A DNA stretch of 64,000 nt from Persicaria tinctoria (taxonomy: Eukaryota; Streptophyta; Magnoliopsida; Caryophyllales; Polygonaceae). The notes beneath the pieces are model-generated. The model had not been told where the DNA came from, searched no databases, and saw nothing but the letters and a program-made list of their open reading frames with translations. Both the position numbers and the translations under genes were made by a program. Every line of letters starts with the position of its first letter. Positions within the stretch are counted from its first letter, which is position 1. Below, piece by piece: positions 11,751 through 23,628 of this stretch. Location of the stretch: assembly GCA_037127255.1 (NCBI GenBank), contig JBANSL010000013.1, positions 11,366,688-11,430,687 on the forward strand, given 5' to 3'.

Positions 11751-11830
11751 AAGGGATTAATGAGTTTTAAACTCATGATCTCAAGGTAATAAATACACTC
11801 CTTCCCACCTAAGCAAATCTTCCTTGCTAA
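11750..11830 (-). mobile_element. tRNA-like SINE remnant, minus strand
   Basis: Read on the minus strand it has a box-A-like GCTTAGGTGGGAAGGAG and a box-B-like CATGAGTTTAAAACTC. The pattern matches the plus-strand relics at about 19811-19900 and 55735-55790. Decayed; no target duplication seen. Confidence 0.4.
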
Positions 11831-12159
11831 TTTCATTACTCATTTTGCCTCGTTTATCTCAAAAATTAGTAAAAACTGCCAAAAAGTCCCATAATACTTT
11901 TCCTGCATTTTTTCCCTGGTTATAGTCTATAACCAGGAAAAAAATGTCTAGCTTCAGGCCAAAAAGTCCCATAACACTTATAGAGAAAAATCGATCTTGA
12001 AAAAAAATCAAAAAGCTCTTAAACTAAATGCGAAAATAAATTTGCATCGAAACACGATTAAGTGATCCTCGATCCATAATATATTATATTTGACTATTTG
12101 AATGTATGATATAATGGTTCCGACAACCCAAGAAAAAATGTAGGAAAAATCTCGTACAT

Positions 12160-12268
12160 GAAAATCTTTGATTTTCACCAAATGAAAGGCAGAGGCAGGA
12201 ATCTAACTCGAGAGACCGAGACCCCCTTACCTCTTCCCTTGCTCTCACCTTGGGCCACCGGACTGGGG
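12160..12268 (-). mobile_element. tRNA-derived SINE with 11-bp TSD, minus strand
   Basis: Identical ATCTCGTACAT copies at 12149-12159 and 12269-12279 flank a roughly 109-bp insert. On the minus strand it carries a box-A-like GTGGCCCAAGGTGAGAG and a box-B-like CGAGTTAGATTCC, as in tRNA-derived SINEs. The exact duplication makes the boundaries reliable. Confidence 0.75.
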
Positions 12269-12279
12269 ATCTCGTACAT

Positions 12280-13723
12280 ATTTGTTGCACTATAAATCGA
12301 TCGAACACAATGATGAGGCTTTGAGATAATTAAAACGCGGTTTAAAGCTTTATTTGTTGTCACGTGCACCCACGTGAGGTAAGGGTATCTTGGCTCTTGA
12401 CTCTTTTGTTCGCCCTTTGTCGGCAGTCGGCAACCCCGCAGTTAAGTATTTTTCATACTAGAATCCCAAACTCTTTAACACCAAAAATCAATAAACAAGT
12501 TTCTCAAAAAAAAAAATCAATAAACAAGCAAAATTACAAATACTCCGGTATTAAGCTTGAATCTAAATCTACATCTTCATATAAACATTGACTGAACTTA
12601 CAACTTCAAAATAACACAAGTTAATTAAAAAGATTAACATCTAACATTTATATAACCAAAAGCAGTCCTTTGATGTAATGTCAATCCAAAAACAACAATG
12701 AGAAACACTCAATACACATATTCATCTAAATATAATTTATTACTAACAAATATGTCATATTTATGATAATTTTTTTTATAATTTCATACTTATTACTCAG
12801 TAGTAATAAATATGAAATTATATAAAATAATAATTAATATATTATATATATATATATATATAGTTTTGACCTCTTCAGTAACTCTAAATCAACAGTTTTG
12901 AATTTATCATGTTGATTGTGGCAGTGTTTGCGGTTTTTGAAGATCGTTCATCCAGGTGAGGGGAACGTCGGTGATCCACACTTCCTCAGGTGACTTCTCT
13001 TTCTCTTGGTGGGTTTCTGTTATCGTCTTCTCAGTATCAAGACACCGTGTTAGTCCCTTGGCTCTTGGTATTCACAGTCTTTCCCTGAGCATCCTTGACC
13101 TCCTTGTTGGTTGGGCTTATCGTTATTGTGATTGATTGGGGTGGGTCCCTTTTCAGTTATTTGTTCTTTTGGCTTTGTTGTTGTATCATGACAGTTGGTC
13201 TGTCTGTCGTTTTCGGCCTCTCCGTCCTCTCGATTCATCAGACTTTCTGGTGCGTCTTTAAAAAAAAAATCAATTTAGATGGGACATAAAAGGACTTTTC
13301 AGGTTGAAATTTACAGCTTTTGTATAACGAGAAAACTGTATTCAGATTAGAACTAATAGTAATTTACAGCTCTAATTTTCAATGAAAGAAACAGCCATGT
13401 TAATGTATCTTAGTTTGGTTGACAATTTGAGGGTCGTCCCAATTATATGTGTGTACCTAATAGGATAAAAATAATAATTTAATTTGCAGAAAGATTAATT
13501 GACTTTAATTAATTGTCCTTTCTAAATATTGCATATGCTGGAGAAAAAATGGGAAAAATAAGTGTATCTATTGGTGCATTTGTCATCTCAAATGGACCCC
13601 AAATAGAATCCTAGACAACCAACATACTTATTTAATTAATTTTCGAGGATGAAATTAGGTTTTGCCTTAGACATTCATAGGGCAGATTTGATATCATATA
13701 GGTTAATTTTATTGGTAAGATTT
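12280..13723. other. AT-rich spacer, no recognised gene
   Basis: A (TA)n run is near 12840-12862. Two overlapping opposite-strand open frames at about 13050-13290 show no domain. No supported gene. Confidence 0.4.
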
Positions 13724-13790
13724 GACAGTGTTTTTTTTTTCTTTTTTGATTAAGACAGTGTTTTTTTTTTCTTTTTTGATTAAGACAGTG
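13724..13790. repeat. 30-bp tandem repeat
   Basis: GACAGTGTTTTTTTTTTCTT-type units start at 13724, 13754 and 13784: two full copies and a partial third, the full ones essentially identical. Confidence 0.8.
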
Positions 13791-15770
13791 TTTTTGTTTG
13801 ATTTAGTGGGTTAAATTTTTATAACTTCAAATTTATATTATAATTTCTTGGGGTGAGTTATAAGGTTCGTATGGGACGGAGTTAATATATTGACTAAAAT
13901 TATAAACAGGGTAAAATTTATAAACTGTTGGTAAAAGTAGTTAAAAATTTAAACAATAAGATAATCTCCGTATGGGGCGAAAAACAGTTTATTTGTAAAA
14001 AGTGAAGTTTATTTGTTTTTTATTAGGGGTATTGTGGTATTTTCAAACCAAATAAGATAAAAGAGAAGGGGTAAAATAGTAATTATGGAATATAAACCCC
14101 AAAATAAGCTTCAATCTGCAGCTTATTTTTAAATCCTTTTTTTAACTGACTATAACTTATCTGTTGTTTTCATACACCCTTTAAACCTGTTTATTTTTTT
14201 AACAGCTAATAATTTCACACTATTTTACCGGTTTTTATTGCAGCCATACACACCCATAGTAAAATTAAAGTTACTTTCTAGTATGTCTTATCTTCGTATA
14301 TATATTAGCCATTAGTATATATAACATCATATGTTACATCTTACAAAACACATACTCCGGTAAATTATAGTAATTAACTAGAGAGCTAAATATCATTCAA
14401 TTTTTTTTACATTATAAAATCTCATATTTATCTCACAAATTAGCAAATTTCCTTTTCATTTTCAATCAAATATGTATAATTTATTAATTTTTGATAAACC
14501 AACGAATCTAGACTATCTTGTCTATCCCGATTCAGAACAGTTGAACAGGGTTTGAAAAGTCAAAATGTATGCACTCTTTTCTCCGACTAGTAAGTCAATA
14601 ATCAAATAATAAACCAAGAGTGAAATGAAAACGGGCACATCTAAATGTAAACAACCAATAAGCAAGCAAAAGACAAATGGATGACACAAATAATATGCAA
14701 AGTATGGCAAAAATAAAAGAAAAAGGATACGACCCGAAGAAACGAACTAATCCTCGATCCTGATAACTCTCCTCCACAATAACCTTTCCATAATTTCAAT
14801 ATACTCGATAAGATCTAGGAAGACAAGATCGTGCCTTATCACCTTTCTTTGGTCGCCTTTTACTTGTCGAACATTCTCGATATATATCAAGGTTGTCACA
14901 CTTACGTACTAGACCACTTAGATCGATCTCTAATTAAAGCCTTGACTCTTATATCTTACCCTCAACGTTAGTCATTCTCATTGTGGATAATCTCATTTCT
15001 GAACCTATGCAGCGGCGGTGATACGGGGTTAGCCACAAGATGACCCGATCTTCGACAATCAAACAAGAAACTAAAGAACGGAAGCAAGAAACTATGAAGA
15101 CTCAAAGAAACATAGCAAGACTCAACAAGAAAGACGCGAGATTGGACTCGATATCGACAAGAACACCAAGAACCGAACAGAACTCGATGTTGACCAAAAA
15201 CAGTAAACAAAGACTCGAAATTTAGATGCAAGAATTGAAAGACACGACCGATAAGGACTGAGTCGATCTATATAGAACAAGATAAAGATCACAGGCCTCC
15301 TCAGAGGGTAGGAACCAATATCAATGACTATATAACCCGCCTCTACAACCCTACACAACCAAGCGGACAACTTGGAGGCACAAGGAGGGGGCTCGTGGAT
15401 ACTAGGATCACCAAGTCTTGCGAAGTTGATGAACACAAAGCAAACCAAGCTCAAACAATACCAATAGTTGCAATCGATGAGCCATGCTTCGAATCGATTG
15501 ACTTTCACTCATGTGTTTCAACACAAAAAGAGAACTTTTCTATAAAATTCAACGTGTGTTCTACAATGGAAGAACTCGGCTTATATAGCCTTACAAGGGT
15601 TGATTTTAGATAAAAATAATAAATAAAAGACTAATTAAAATAAACTTCTAAAATTACCTAAAATAACTTAAGTAAAAGAGATATTAAAAATAACAATGGA
15701 AATTAGGGTTCCAAGGCTTAATAAATTTCGGCCCATATAAACTCTATGCGCCCAGGTCTCGGCGCCGAAG
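13791..15770. other. Spacer and probable retroelement-associated DNA
   Basis: No gene recognised. Sequence from about 14990 to 15650 is rich in CTCGA/ATCGA and GAACTCG motifs, similar in style to 18190-18400 on the far side of the gypsy gag remnant. It may be non-coding or terminal parts of that element, but I could not align the two convincingly. Confidence 0.3.
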
Positions 15771-15774
15771 GTCT

Positions 15775-15900
15775 GGTGTCGGTGTCGATACCAACAGTAA
15801 GCAAATATCAGTTTCAGGTATCGGCGTCGATGCCTCTGGTGTCGGCATCGATACCAACAGTGAGCAAACATGTGCTTCAGGGTCTCGGCGTCGATGGGGC
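15775..15900. repeat. 63-bp minisatellite, two copies
   Basis: Copies start GGTGTCGGTGTCGATACC (15775) and GGTGTCGGCATCGATACC (15838). Each continues through CAACAGTRAGCAAA to a TCGGCGTCGATG block. It lies just downstream of the gag remnant in minus orientation. Confidence 0.75.
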
Positions 15901-15930
15901 AGGTGTTGGAGCCAATGCCATCAGCAAGTC

Positions 15931-17986
15931 TTATGCACCTTGGGACCTTCTCCCATTGAATTCATTCTTACAAGCTCGAATCATCGGTTCATCCCCAAGT
16001 ATAAGTGTGTCCGAATGTGTCATAGATGGTGTCTTGGATGGTCCCGTATCAATCTCCCTTTCTTGAAAAGGATTCGTCCTCGAATCCAAGATCGCATATG
16101 ATTCCGCAAAGGCTTCCGCACGAACTCCTGGATCGAAAACCTCATGTCCATGGAAACTCTTTTCAAGACCGATTGACGTAGGGATTGACAACTCCTCAAT
16201 GGTTTTTGTCTCAGCTTCATCTACAAAATCAAGAAAAGAAACTTTATGAGTGCATAATTCAGATTCCATATCAATGTCTTGATGTTCTAACTTAATATGC
16301 ACTTTAGCTTGGCCATTAATCCCTAAGTTTCCATCCAATGCTAGCAAGTTTTCATCATTTTCCAAGGTTGGATTTTCAATTAATTCATGGCTAGCAATAG
16401 TAGAAGAATTTTCACCATCAATGATCATATTACAAATTTCGCCTTTATCTAAGCATTTAGTATGACATAAATCGTCTTTTTGATTATCATCACAAGACAT
16501 CGGTTGAACACTCAAAACATTAGTCACAATCAAAGAATCATCATGCTCATATTCAATGCAATCATTATTAGAGGCAAGTAAACTAAGATCTTGATCATTA
16601 TTAACATGCTCATCATGTTTATCACTAGATTTTTCAGATTCATTTTCTCCTAGGTGATTAATCATGAGAGGCTTCTTATTTGGGCAATCCTTCATAACAT
16701 GTCCACTACCATGGCATATAAAGCAAGGAATGTACATATGTTTAAGAGTAGAAGAGTAGGATTACTCCCTTTAGGGCCAGTAGATACCCCAGACGATTCA
16801 CGTCCGTTCCAAGGCGCTTTGCCCTTGTCGAGGGGCGGTTGAAGTGCTCGGCCTTCCCTTCTCCCTCGGGGCTGGTTTGGTCGATCTCGTGCACCACTTT
16901 CACCACGCCATTGGGACGGATTTGGTCGAGATTGGTGCCATTGGGGCTATTGGCCCCTCGACATTCTCCCTTGGCTCCTATATCATGCTCTTCTTTCTAC
17001 CTTTATGGCTTTATCGCTAAATGCAAAAGCTCAGTAGGCGTAGAATAAGGGAAATAATCAATTTCATGAGCCAAAGTGGGATGCAATATTCTAAGAAACC
17101 TAGCATTAGTGTCTTCATAGGGTTCAACTAGATTAGCTCTAGCTATGGTTTCTTGCATTGCATTAAAGGTTTCCTCAACAGTTTTGCTACCTTGCTTAAG
17201 ATTTTCTAATCGTTGGCTAAGCGCTCTAGCATAGTGTTAGGGAACAAACCTACTTCTCATTAGTGCTTTTAATTGAGTCCATGAAGCGATAGGCGCATCA
17301 AGGGCTCTTCTTCTTTCTTTATTCAGACTATCCCACCAAATTAAAGCGAATCCTTGAAATTCTAAAGAAGCTAATTACACCTTTTTATGTTCAGAGAAGT
17401 TATGACAATTCCATATTTGATCCATTTTAGTTTCCCAATCAATATATGCATTTGGATCAGTGTTACCATCAAATTGAGGGATCTTTACCTTTGTCTTACC
17501 TATGCCATCTTGCGTAGGCTCTCTAGGTGCTCGATAGTGGTATCGACCTCCTCTATCATTTCGTCTAGGACGTTGCTCCCAATGATCATTCTCTTGGAAG
17601 TCGTCGTCGTCCTCTGGGAAGTAGTACTCTTCTTGTTGCCGTCGGCCTTCCCCTCGTCCCTACATATTAGCAAACACATTATTCCTACCATGTCTCTCCC
17701 TTCGTGGAGAGATGTTCTTATCAAATAAAGGTTTAGCTATATGAGGATTAACAACATGATGCTGATTTGCATTAGGATTAGGAAGGGGATTAGGATTAGT
17801 TACTTCCCTTTCTTTGTGAGGCACTTTAGTACGTCGGGGATTACCTTGCCCATCCATGTTGTTAGATCTGGATGGCCGAGCCTCTAATGCCGCCAACCCT
17901 TCATTTATCTTAGCTATGATTGCATTCATCTTAGCCATGTTCTCCATGAAGGTAGTGTACCAGTCATTGCCCGGGTTATTAGACAT
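15931..17986 (-). pseudogene. Ty3/gypsy gag pseudogene
   Basis: Minus-strand fragments in several frames make up a capsid-type gag. The N-terminal part starts at the MSNNPGNDW methionine (17986) and continues to about 17660. The conserved Retrotrans_gag core follows at about 17500-17040, with recognisable IPQFDG, DPNAYIDWETKMD, WWDSLNKERR and an RFVP-like motif. A separate frame (15931-16737) begins with a zinc knuckle CFICHGSGHVMKDC (CX2CX4HX4C). Stops and frame changes separate these pieces, and GC-richer sequence at 16750-17000 interrupts them. No protease, reverse transcriptase or integrase follows, so this is a gag-only remnant or non-autonomous element. Confidence 0.75.
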
Positions 17987-18059
17987 TGCAAATAAAGACA
18001 AACAAAGAACTATGTGAAAGGTTAGTAAAAATATAAACAAACTCACAATGTGTTTCGCT

Positions 18060-18800
18060 TACACTCCCTCTCTAATTGGTATGTCACGCTTGTTGGGGCA
18101 ATCCGCCTTGGGCAAATCAACACTCAAGAAAAAACCTAACAATCAAGATATATATGAGAGAATGAACAAAGAACACAAGCAAGGAGCACTCGGCAAGGGT
18201 TGCAGAGCACTCGACTAGACTCAAGTAACTCGATCCAAGCAAAAGCAATACTCGATAGTAGCAAGGATAAACTCGATAGACACGAAAGTACTCGAATCAA
18301 AGAGAATCAAGCACTCGACTCAAGGAGAAATCAACAAAGAGCACTCGATAGGAAGTTCGCAGCACTCGACAACAAAAGAAAAATAGAGAAAAATAAGGAA
18401 AATAGAAGAAAGCTTGGAAATTTACCTCTTTGGATTTGAAACCTTTAAGTTAGGATGTTATAGTTGCAAGGGTAGGGTTTCAAGATTGTGTTTAGGAGGC
18501 AATGGATATATGTCGATCTAGGGCGGTAGGATTTCACCAAGATGATCCCTTGAAGCTTTCTTGCACTAGATCAATCAACACTTTTTTTTACTTACTTTTT
18601 CTCCTAGGTGAATTTTATCCTCCCTAGGTCCAAGCCTTTGAATTTCTTTTTCTTTCTTGGAATTTTCGGATCTGTTTTTTTTTTTTTCCTAATGCAAGAA
18701 TTTACAGAATATTATGAAGGGAGCACGAAAATTATAAAATAAAGGTGAAAGAAATAAAATTTCCTTCTCCCATGGTGGAGCTTTCTTCTTCCTCTTGAGG
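18060..18800. other. Flank of the gypsy remnant; CTCGA-rich sequence
   Basis: No gene. About 18190-18400 is rich in ACTCGA motifs. It probably belongs to the leader or LTR region of the element read on the minus strand, but no LTR pair could be demonstrated. Confidence 0.3.
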
Positions 18801-18804
18801 ATGA

Positions 18805-18890
18805 CTTCATTCTCACGAGCTTGAATCATCGGTTCATCCCCAAATATAGGTGTGTCCGAAAGTGTCGTAGATGGTCCCGCATCAGGCGGC
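18805..18890 (-). pseudogene. Second copy of the gypsy gag C-terminal segment
   Basis: On the minus strand this encodes a THSDTxIxGDEPMI-type peptide (seen here as TLSDTPIFGDEPMIQAREN). It parallels the one ending the gag fragment at about 15960-16030 (GDEPMIRACKNEF). The two DNA segments are clearly alike, for example CGGTTCATCCCCAA and GTGTCCGAA. It is followed by a G-run and GC-rich tract (18890-18950). Confidence 0.6.
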
Positions 18891-19027
18891 CATGGGGGCG
18901 GGGAGGGGGGGGGGGTGGCAGAGGGGCGGCGGCCCCCACTCCGGCAACGGAGTTTTGTAGTATTTTTTTTAAAATAAGGTAAAAAAGTAAAGAAATGTAA
19001 AAAAGAGCACAAAAGTTGTCTAGCTTA

Positions 19028-19810
19028 GGGCGTGCTTGATAGCAGGTTATAAGAGGTTTTCATAGCTTCTTTTTTTCCCAACTCCCAGCGTGTTGTTTGG
19101 AAGCGTCTTCAGATGTAGGTGTCGGAGTTTGAGTTGGAGGTTATTTTAACCAATTTCTGAAGATTCGTTCTTCGCTGCTGGTCACCACCCGTCTCGCGCC
19201 TTCGTTCCTCGCTGTTGATCAGATTCATCACTGGATTTCCTCTCTTAAATCCGGTCATCGCCTTATCCCGCTCTTCAACTCCGCAATGTCGCCTGATTCA
19301 CCGCTCCAGGGGAAGGGAAAGTGAATGTCAACGCCGGCTATCGTGGTGGATGAGCCTTCATCTTCCTCCTCCGCCTCTATCAGCGCCAGATCTGCGCGAT
19401 TTCGGCTGCCAGAACTCTTCCTCCTCCCATGCTCATCTTTCGCGCTCTACTGCTCCTTTGATTCAGTGGTACTGTTCTTTTTGCAGAGATTCGATTGAGG
19501 GAGAGCTTACCTGTATAGTGTACACCGAGATCGAGCGTCGTTCTTCAATTAGGGTTTGCCAAGTGTGCCAATTTGCAATTGAACGTCAAAGAGGATGAGG
19601 GTGGGGGTAAATAATTAAGGGTATTTTGGTCATTTTCCTCATAAATACATATCCTACACCTCATACCAATCAAACACCAATCAACTTTTTTACCAGGTTA
19701 TTTTCAAAATAAAACCTCCAACTTCCACACCTCCGTAATACTCAAAATAAACTCCAACTTCTAAAAAATACTCAACCACTAAAAAAACCTTCCATTTGCC
19801 AAACACGCGC
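19028..19810. mobile_element. PIF/Harbinger-like non-autonomous element
   Basis: TTA trinucleotides at 19025-19027 and 19811-19813 flank termini GGGCGTGCTTGATAGC and the complement of GCGCGTGTTTGGCAAA. These imperfect inverted repeats are of the GGGCGTGTTTGG type that plant Harbinger elements carry. The interior is not AT-rich like typical MITEs. It contains a 127-codon plus-strand frame (19215-19598) ending in a cysteine-rich stretch (WYCSFCRDS ... RVCQVCQF) that may derive from captured host sequence. No transposase. Confidence 0.6.
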
Positions 19811-19900
19811 TTAGTTGGTAAAAGGAGGGAAGAAAGTATAAGGGGAAGTAAGAGATCATGGGTTCAAGTCTCATTCCATTTGCCAAATTTTTTATTTTTC
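19811..19900 (+). mobile_element. tRNA-like SINE remnant
   Basis: Box-A-like TTAGTTGGTAAAAGGA and box-B-like GGGTTCAAGTCTC are spaced as in a tRNA-derived SINE. The unit abuts the right end of the Harbinger-like element. No duplication was seen. Confidence 0.45.
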
Positions 19901-20615
19901 CTTTTAATATTTTCATAAGATTATTCATTATTATGTTACACATATTTTAAAAAACTTCTTCTAATTTTTACTTCTATGAATGTTTTTTACTATTAATGTC
20001 ATATGTAAACCACAATTTATGAGTTTTTTGGTTATGTATTTCTTTTAATATTTTCATAAGATTATTCATTATGTTACACATATATTTTAAAAAATTATTC
20101 TAATTTTTACTTCTATGATTTTTTTTACTATCAATGTCATATTTAAACAACAATCTATGTGTTTTTTTTGTCATACTTTTCAATCATATTATTTTTTTTC
20201 ATTTACCAATGACAAATTCTTTAAAAAAATTACAATTTTCTTTCAGCATTTTTAAAAAAATCTTAATCATGCTACACACATATATATAAATTATTAAATT
20301 ATTGTATGCTTTTTTGTAAGAAAATATCATATTTATACCACAATTTATAATTTTATTTCAATATATTTTTTAAAAATTTCTTTATTATATATATCGAGAG
20401 AAAAAAAAATTCTCGACCAAAAATCCCCCCCCCCCTCTTCCCTCTGGCAATTCCTACGGCTGCCACTGATCCTATGGATTCTAGTATGCCCTACACATAC
20501 ATCTGATTCTCCTCATCTGAACCTTTGGTCTTGCATCTTCGTGATCACCCAACACCCTTTCCCCGTAAAGCAATGCATACCTCAAAAACACCCCTATTGT
20601 GTTACATTCAAGGAT
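19901..20615. other. AT-rich spacer
   Basis: Includes an imperfect local duplication of the TTTAATATTTTCATAAGATTATT block (near 19903-19925 and again near 20044-20066). No gene seen. Confidence 0.4.
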
Positions 20616-20628
20616 TCAGCCAAACCAT

Positions 20629-20826
20629 GAGGTCAAGGGTTCAAGTCTCACTAGGAGCAATTTGTGTTAGAGTGAGTACTCATGTCTTGTTTACCTTGGT
20701 GTGGGTTTAACCTGTCTTGTCGCTTGGCTTACCCGGCTCGAGTGCTTTACAGGCTAGTGCTCGGCCCGGGAGGATTAGTCGATAACCTTGGAACCTCCAC
20801 ATCATCAAAAAAACAAAAACAAAAAA
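20629..20826 (+). mobile_element. 5'-truncated SINE with 13-bp TSD
   Basis: TCAGCCAAACCAT (20616-20628) and TCAACCAAACCAT (20827-20839) form a 13-bp target duplication with one mismatch. The 198-bp insert begins with the box-B-like GGGTTCAAGTCTC and ends in an A-rich tail. The upstream box A is missing, so it is 5' truncated. Confidence 0.75.
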
Positions 20827-21008
20827 TCAACCAAACCATCCCTCACCAAACCAAATCTATCGTTTAATGGATCCGATCGGAATCAAACGGGCCAGATCCG
20901 GCCCGCCCATTTCCTGAATACACTTTTGTAATGATAAATTGATGAATGAAGAAAAAAAAGAGAAGGAAAGAGGACAGAAGCCATTGCAGAGCTCAAAGCT
21001 TAACGAGA

Positions 21009-23037
21009 ATGGGAAATTCCAACTTTGTTGCCATCTCGCTACCTACTCTTCTACTCCTCTCCTTTCTGTTAGCTTCCAGTGCCGATGTCATCACCCTCAC
21101 AGAAGACACTTTCTCTGACAAGGTCTGCTTTTCCCCTCTAAGAACCCTAATTTTATTTCGATCCATCAATTTAGGGCTATATATTTCGTACGACAACTTG
21201 CTGTGGCTTTTTAAGTTGAATTTGATGTTTTTTCCGGATCAATTCTTATTGCAATGGTTGACTTTCAATTCATAGGCGTTGCCTCCTGCGCGTGAATCCT
21301 GAAAAGCTGAAATAGGTTTTAATCGCCGTGGTTTGGCGGATTCGGTGTTTGATTTCTTATGATTTTGTTCTCAATTTGTTGACATTTGCCTAAAATACTT
21401 ACCACTGCATTTGAAGATTTGGGCTTTTGGAGGGGGTAGATTGAATTGATCTATTGTATATTTGTCGAATGGCCTGAAATTGCAATTGTGTTCCTAATTA
21501 GAATTTTGAAATTGAATCAGCTAATTCATATTTAATACTATTTGCTAAAGACAAATCTGTCTCTTGTATACTTATTTTCATCTATAAATTGAAGTTCAAA
21601 ACTTGCATTTTGCACTTGCCACTGTAGATCCACATCCCATTTCTGCTAATACGAGTAGCGAAACCATGGTATGGATAGAGGACTCTGCTGTTGTATGACG
21701 CGACATGGTCCTAGAAAGGTCTCATTCTGAGAATTTTCAGTTCCATGAGTTTTCTTTTACAGGGATTTCAACACCAACTTCGATGGCAATATTGAAATGT
21801 CCGAGTTGCCTATAAGACAAAGTAGATGAGAATATGAGATGTTCAGAGAGTGGTTTGCAATTGGGGCCATGGTTTTTATTTTCTTTCTTGTTCTCCTGTC
21901 ACAACCTTCAAAATTCAAATTATAATCTTTATCAATGATTTCTTTTGATGCCCCGTGCCCATTCAGTTGGAGATATTAGCTGTGGTGGGAGAAGCTGTCG
22001 GTCAACAATACACTGAAGTTAATTTTGTTGTCCCTGTTAGCTTGTGATTCTGTGGGATAAGTACATCATATCAAATACATGTTATTGCACTTAGATGATT
22101 CCAATTACCAAAAGATCCGTGTATTGTGCCAGACTCGGGATTCCTTACTGCACTAGCATAGACCTGCATATGTTCATTAATGATTTCTTCGTTAAATAAT
22201 ACGTTATCTTAAACTAAATAATTGAGATACACAACACTAGAGTAGGTGAATCTGAAGTTGCATTCTTAGTGTTGGTATTTGTATGATTTCTCAGCAGCAA
22301 ATAGTTATGAAATTATCATCTTTTTATTTTTATTTTTGTCAGATAAAGGAGAAAGATACTGCATGGTTCGTACTGTTCGCTGTCCCTTGGTGTAAGCACT
22401 GGTAGTGACCCTCTTCTGCATTATGTTTGATGTACACTGCAGGATTCTCGTGCCGATTTAATTCCTAAGTATCATTATTGTCTCGACTTTGTGGTGTTGT
22501 GTGGTGTTCAGTAAAAACATGGGATCACTATGGGAGGACTTTGGCAAGGCAATGGAAGGGGAAGATGAGATAGAGGTTGGACAGGTTGACTGTGCAGTCA
22601 GTAAACCTGTCTGTTCCAAAGTTCATATTCATTCGTATCCTACATTCAAGCTGTTTTATAACGGAGAGGAGGTTGCTAAATATAAAGGTAAAATTCCAAA
22701 TTTTGTGTAAATAACCCTAACATATAGCCAAAAGTTCAGCAAAAGCCCTCTTTAACTCTTGTCTATGTTAATTTTTATCTTCCGGTCTTATGATATCACC
22801 CATTGTAATTGCCCAAGCTGTAGCTGCTGCAGCCCCAAAGCTTGACATTTTGTTCCTCTGCCTAGTTCCTATCATGTGAGATTGTTTTGGTCTTTTTCGG
22901 ACTGACACCTTCCTCGTGTCTGGCTTATTATGCACAATTTTTCAGGTCCAAGGGACGTCGAATCTCTCAAGGCATTTGTTGTGGAAGAAACAGAGAAAGC
23001 AGCAGCAAAAGCACTAGAAGATGACAAAGATTTGTGA
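21009..23037 (+). CDS. PDIL5-1: Protein disulfide isomerase-like 5-1 (PDIL5-1)
   Basis: Small single-thioredoxin-domain PDI of the secretory pathway, expected to catalyse thiol-disulfide exchange in the ER. Four exons, 21009-21122, 22343-22401, 22512-22687 and 22946-23037, total 441 nt and encode 146 residues, matching the family's usual length. A signal peptide covers about residues 1-25. The redox motif WCKHC (54-58) is split across the exon 2/3 junction. VDC, then the cis-proline motif SYPTFKLFYNGEE, and a VESLKAFVVEETEKAA helix follow. The C-terminus ends DKDL, which resembles but is not a canonical KDEL retention signal. All introns are GT-AG. The start at 21009 places the hydrophobic signal at the N-terminus; an in-frame upstream extension lacks conservation logic. 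The first intron is the longest, 1.2 kb. Confidence 0.95.
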
Positions 23038-23628
23038 CACCTGCTAGTTAAGAAGAGTTGATGGGTGAGGCGAACTTCATTGCTATAGCATTAGTAGAAC
23101 TTAAGACGACTCATAGGAGTATATGCGCAGTTGCTAATCACAAACACCAATCTGCTTCACTTGATCAGAGGAAGGGTCTCCACCCCCAAAATCTCAGTTG
23201 AAATGCTCAATCTGAGGAATGTTTTTTAGCCCTTTGGTTAATTAGAACAAGGATTTTGTTGACAGCTTTATTCATTTTCTGTCTTCTTCTCTTCGGCTGT
23301 GGAACTTGGAGAACTAAAACATCGGTCATTTTTCTTTGATTTGGTTCTCTTCTCTGTATCACATTCTTGTCACTCGCCCTTATTTCCCAGGCAGTAAACA
23401 TTTGCTTATCACTGTTACCTTCATTCTTAGGGCTTGTAATGATCATTCATCAGAAACTCAAAACAATTAAGGACGAGGGACTGGTTGTAGCTACTAATTG
23501 CACTTTTTCTCACCAATAGTTTTTTGTTGGGGATACAGTAAGAATTCAAAATATCACATAAATCTATAAATCTTTGTCTGATAGCCTCGTATAAATCTTT
23601 TGACTGAATAGCTATAGGGGCCACTTAA
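23038..23628 (+). other. 3' flank of PDIL5-1
   Basis: Probably 3' UTR and spacer before the LINE insertion. No gene recognised. Confidence 0.4.

Noticed and set aside
13850..14265. Possible Harbinger-like element with GGTTCGTATGGG / CCATACACACCC ends
   Set aside because: The ends match too weakly and no reliable target duplication was visible.
15040..15613. Short plus-strand frames rich in Lys/Arg/Thr
   Set aside because: Overlapped by equally long minus frames and composed of CTCGA-rich repetitive sequence; no gene evidence.
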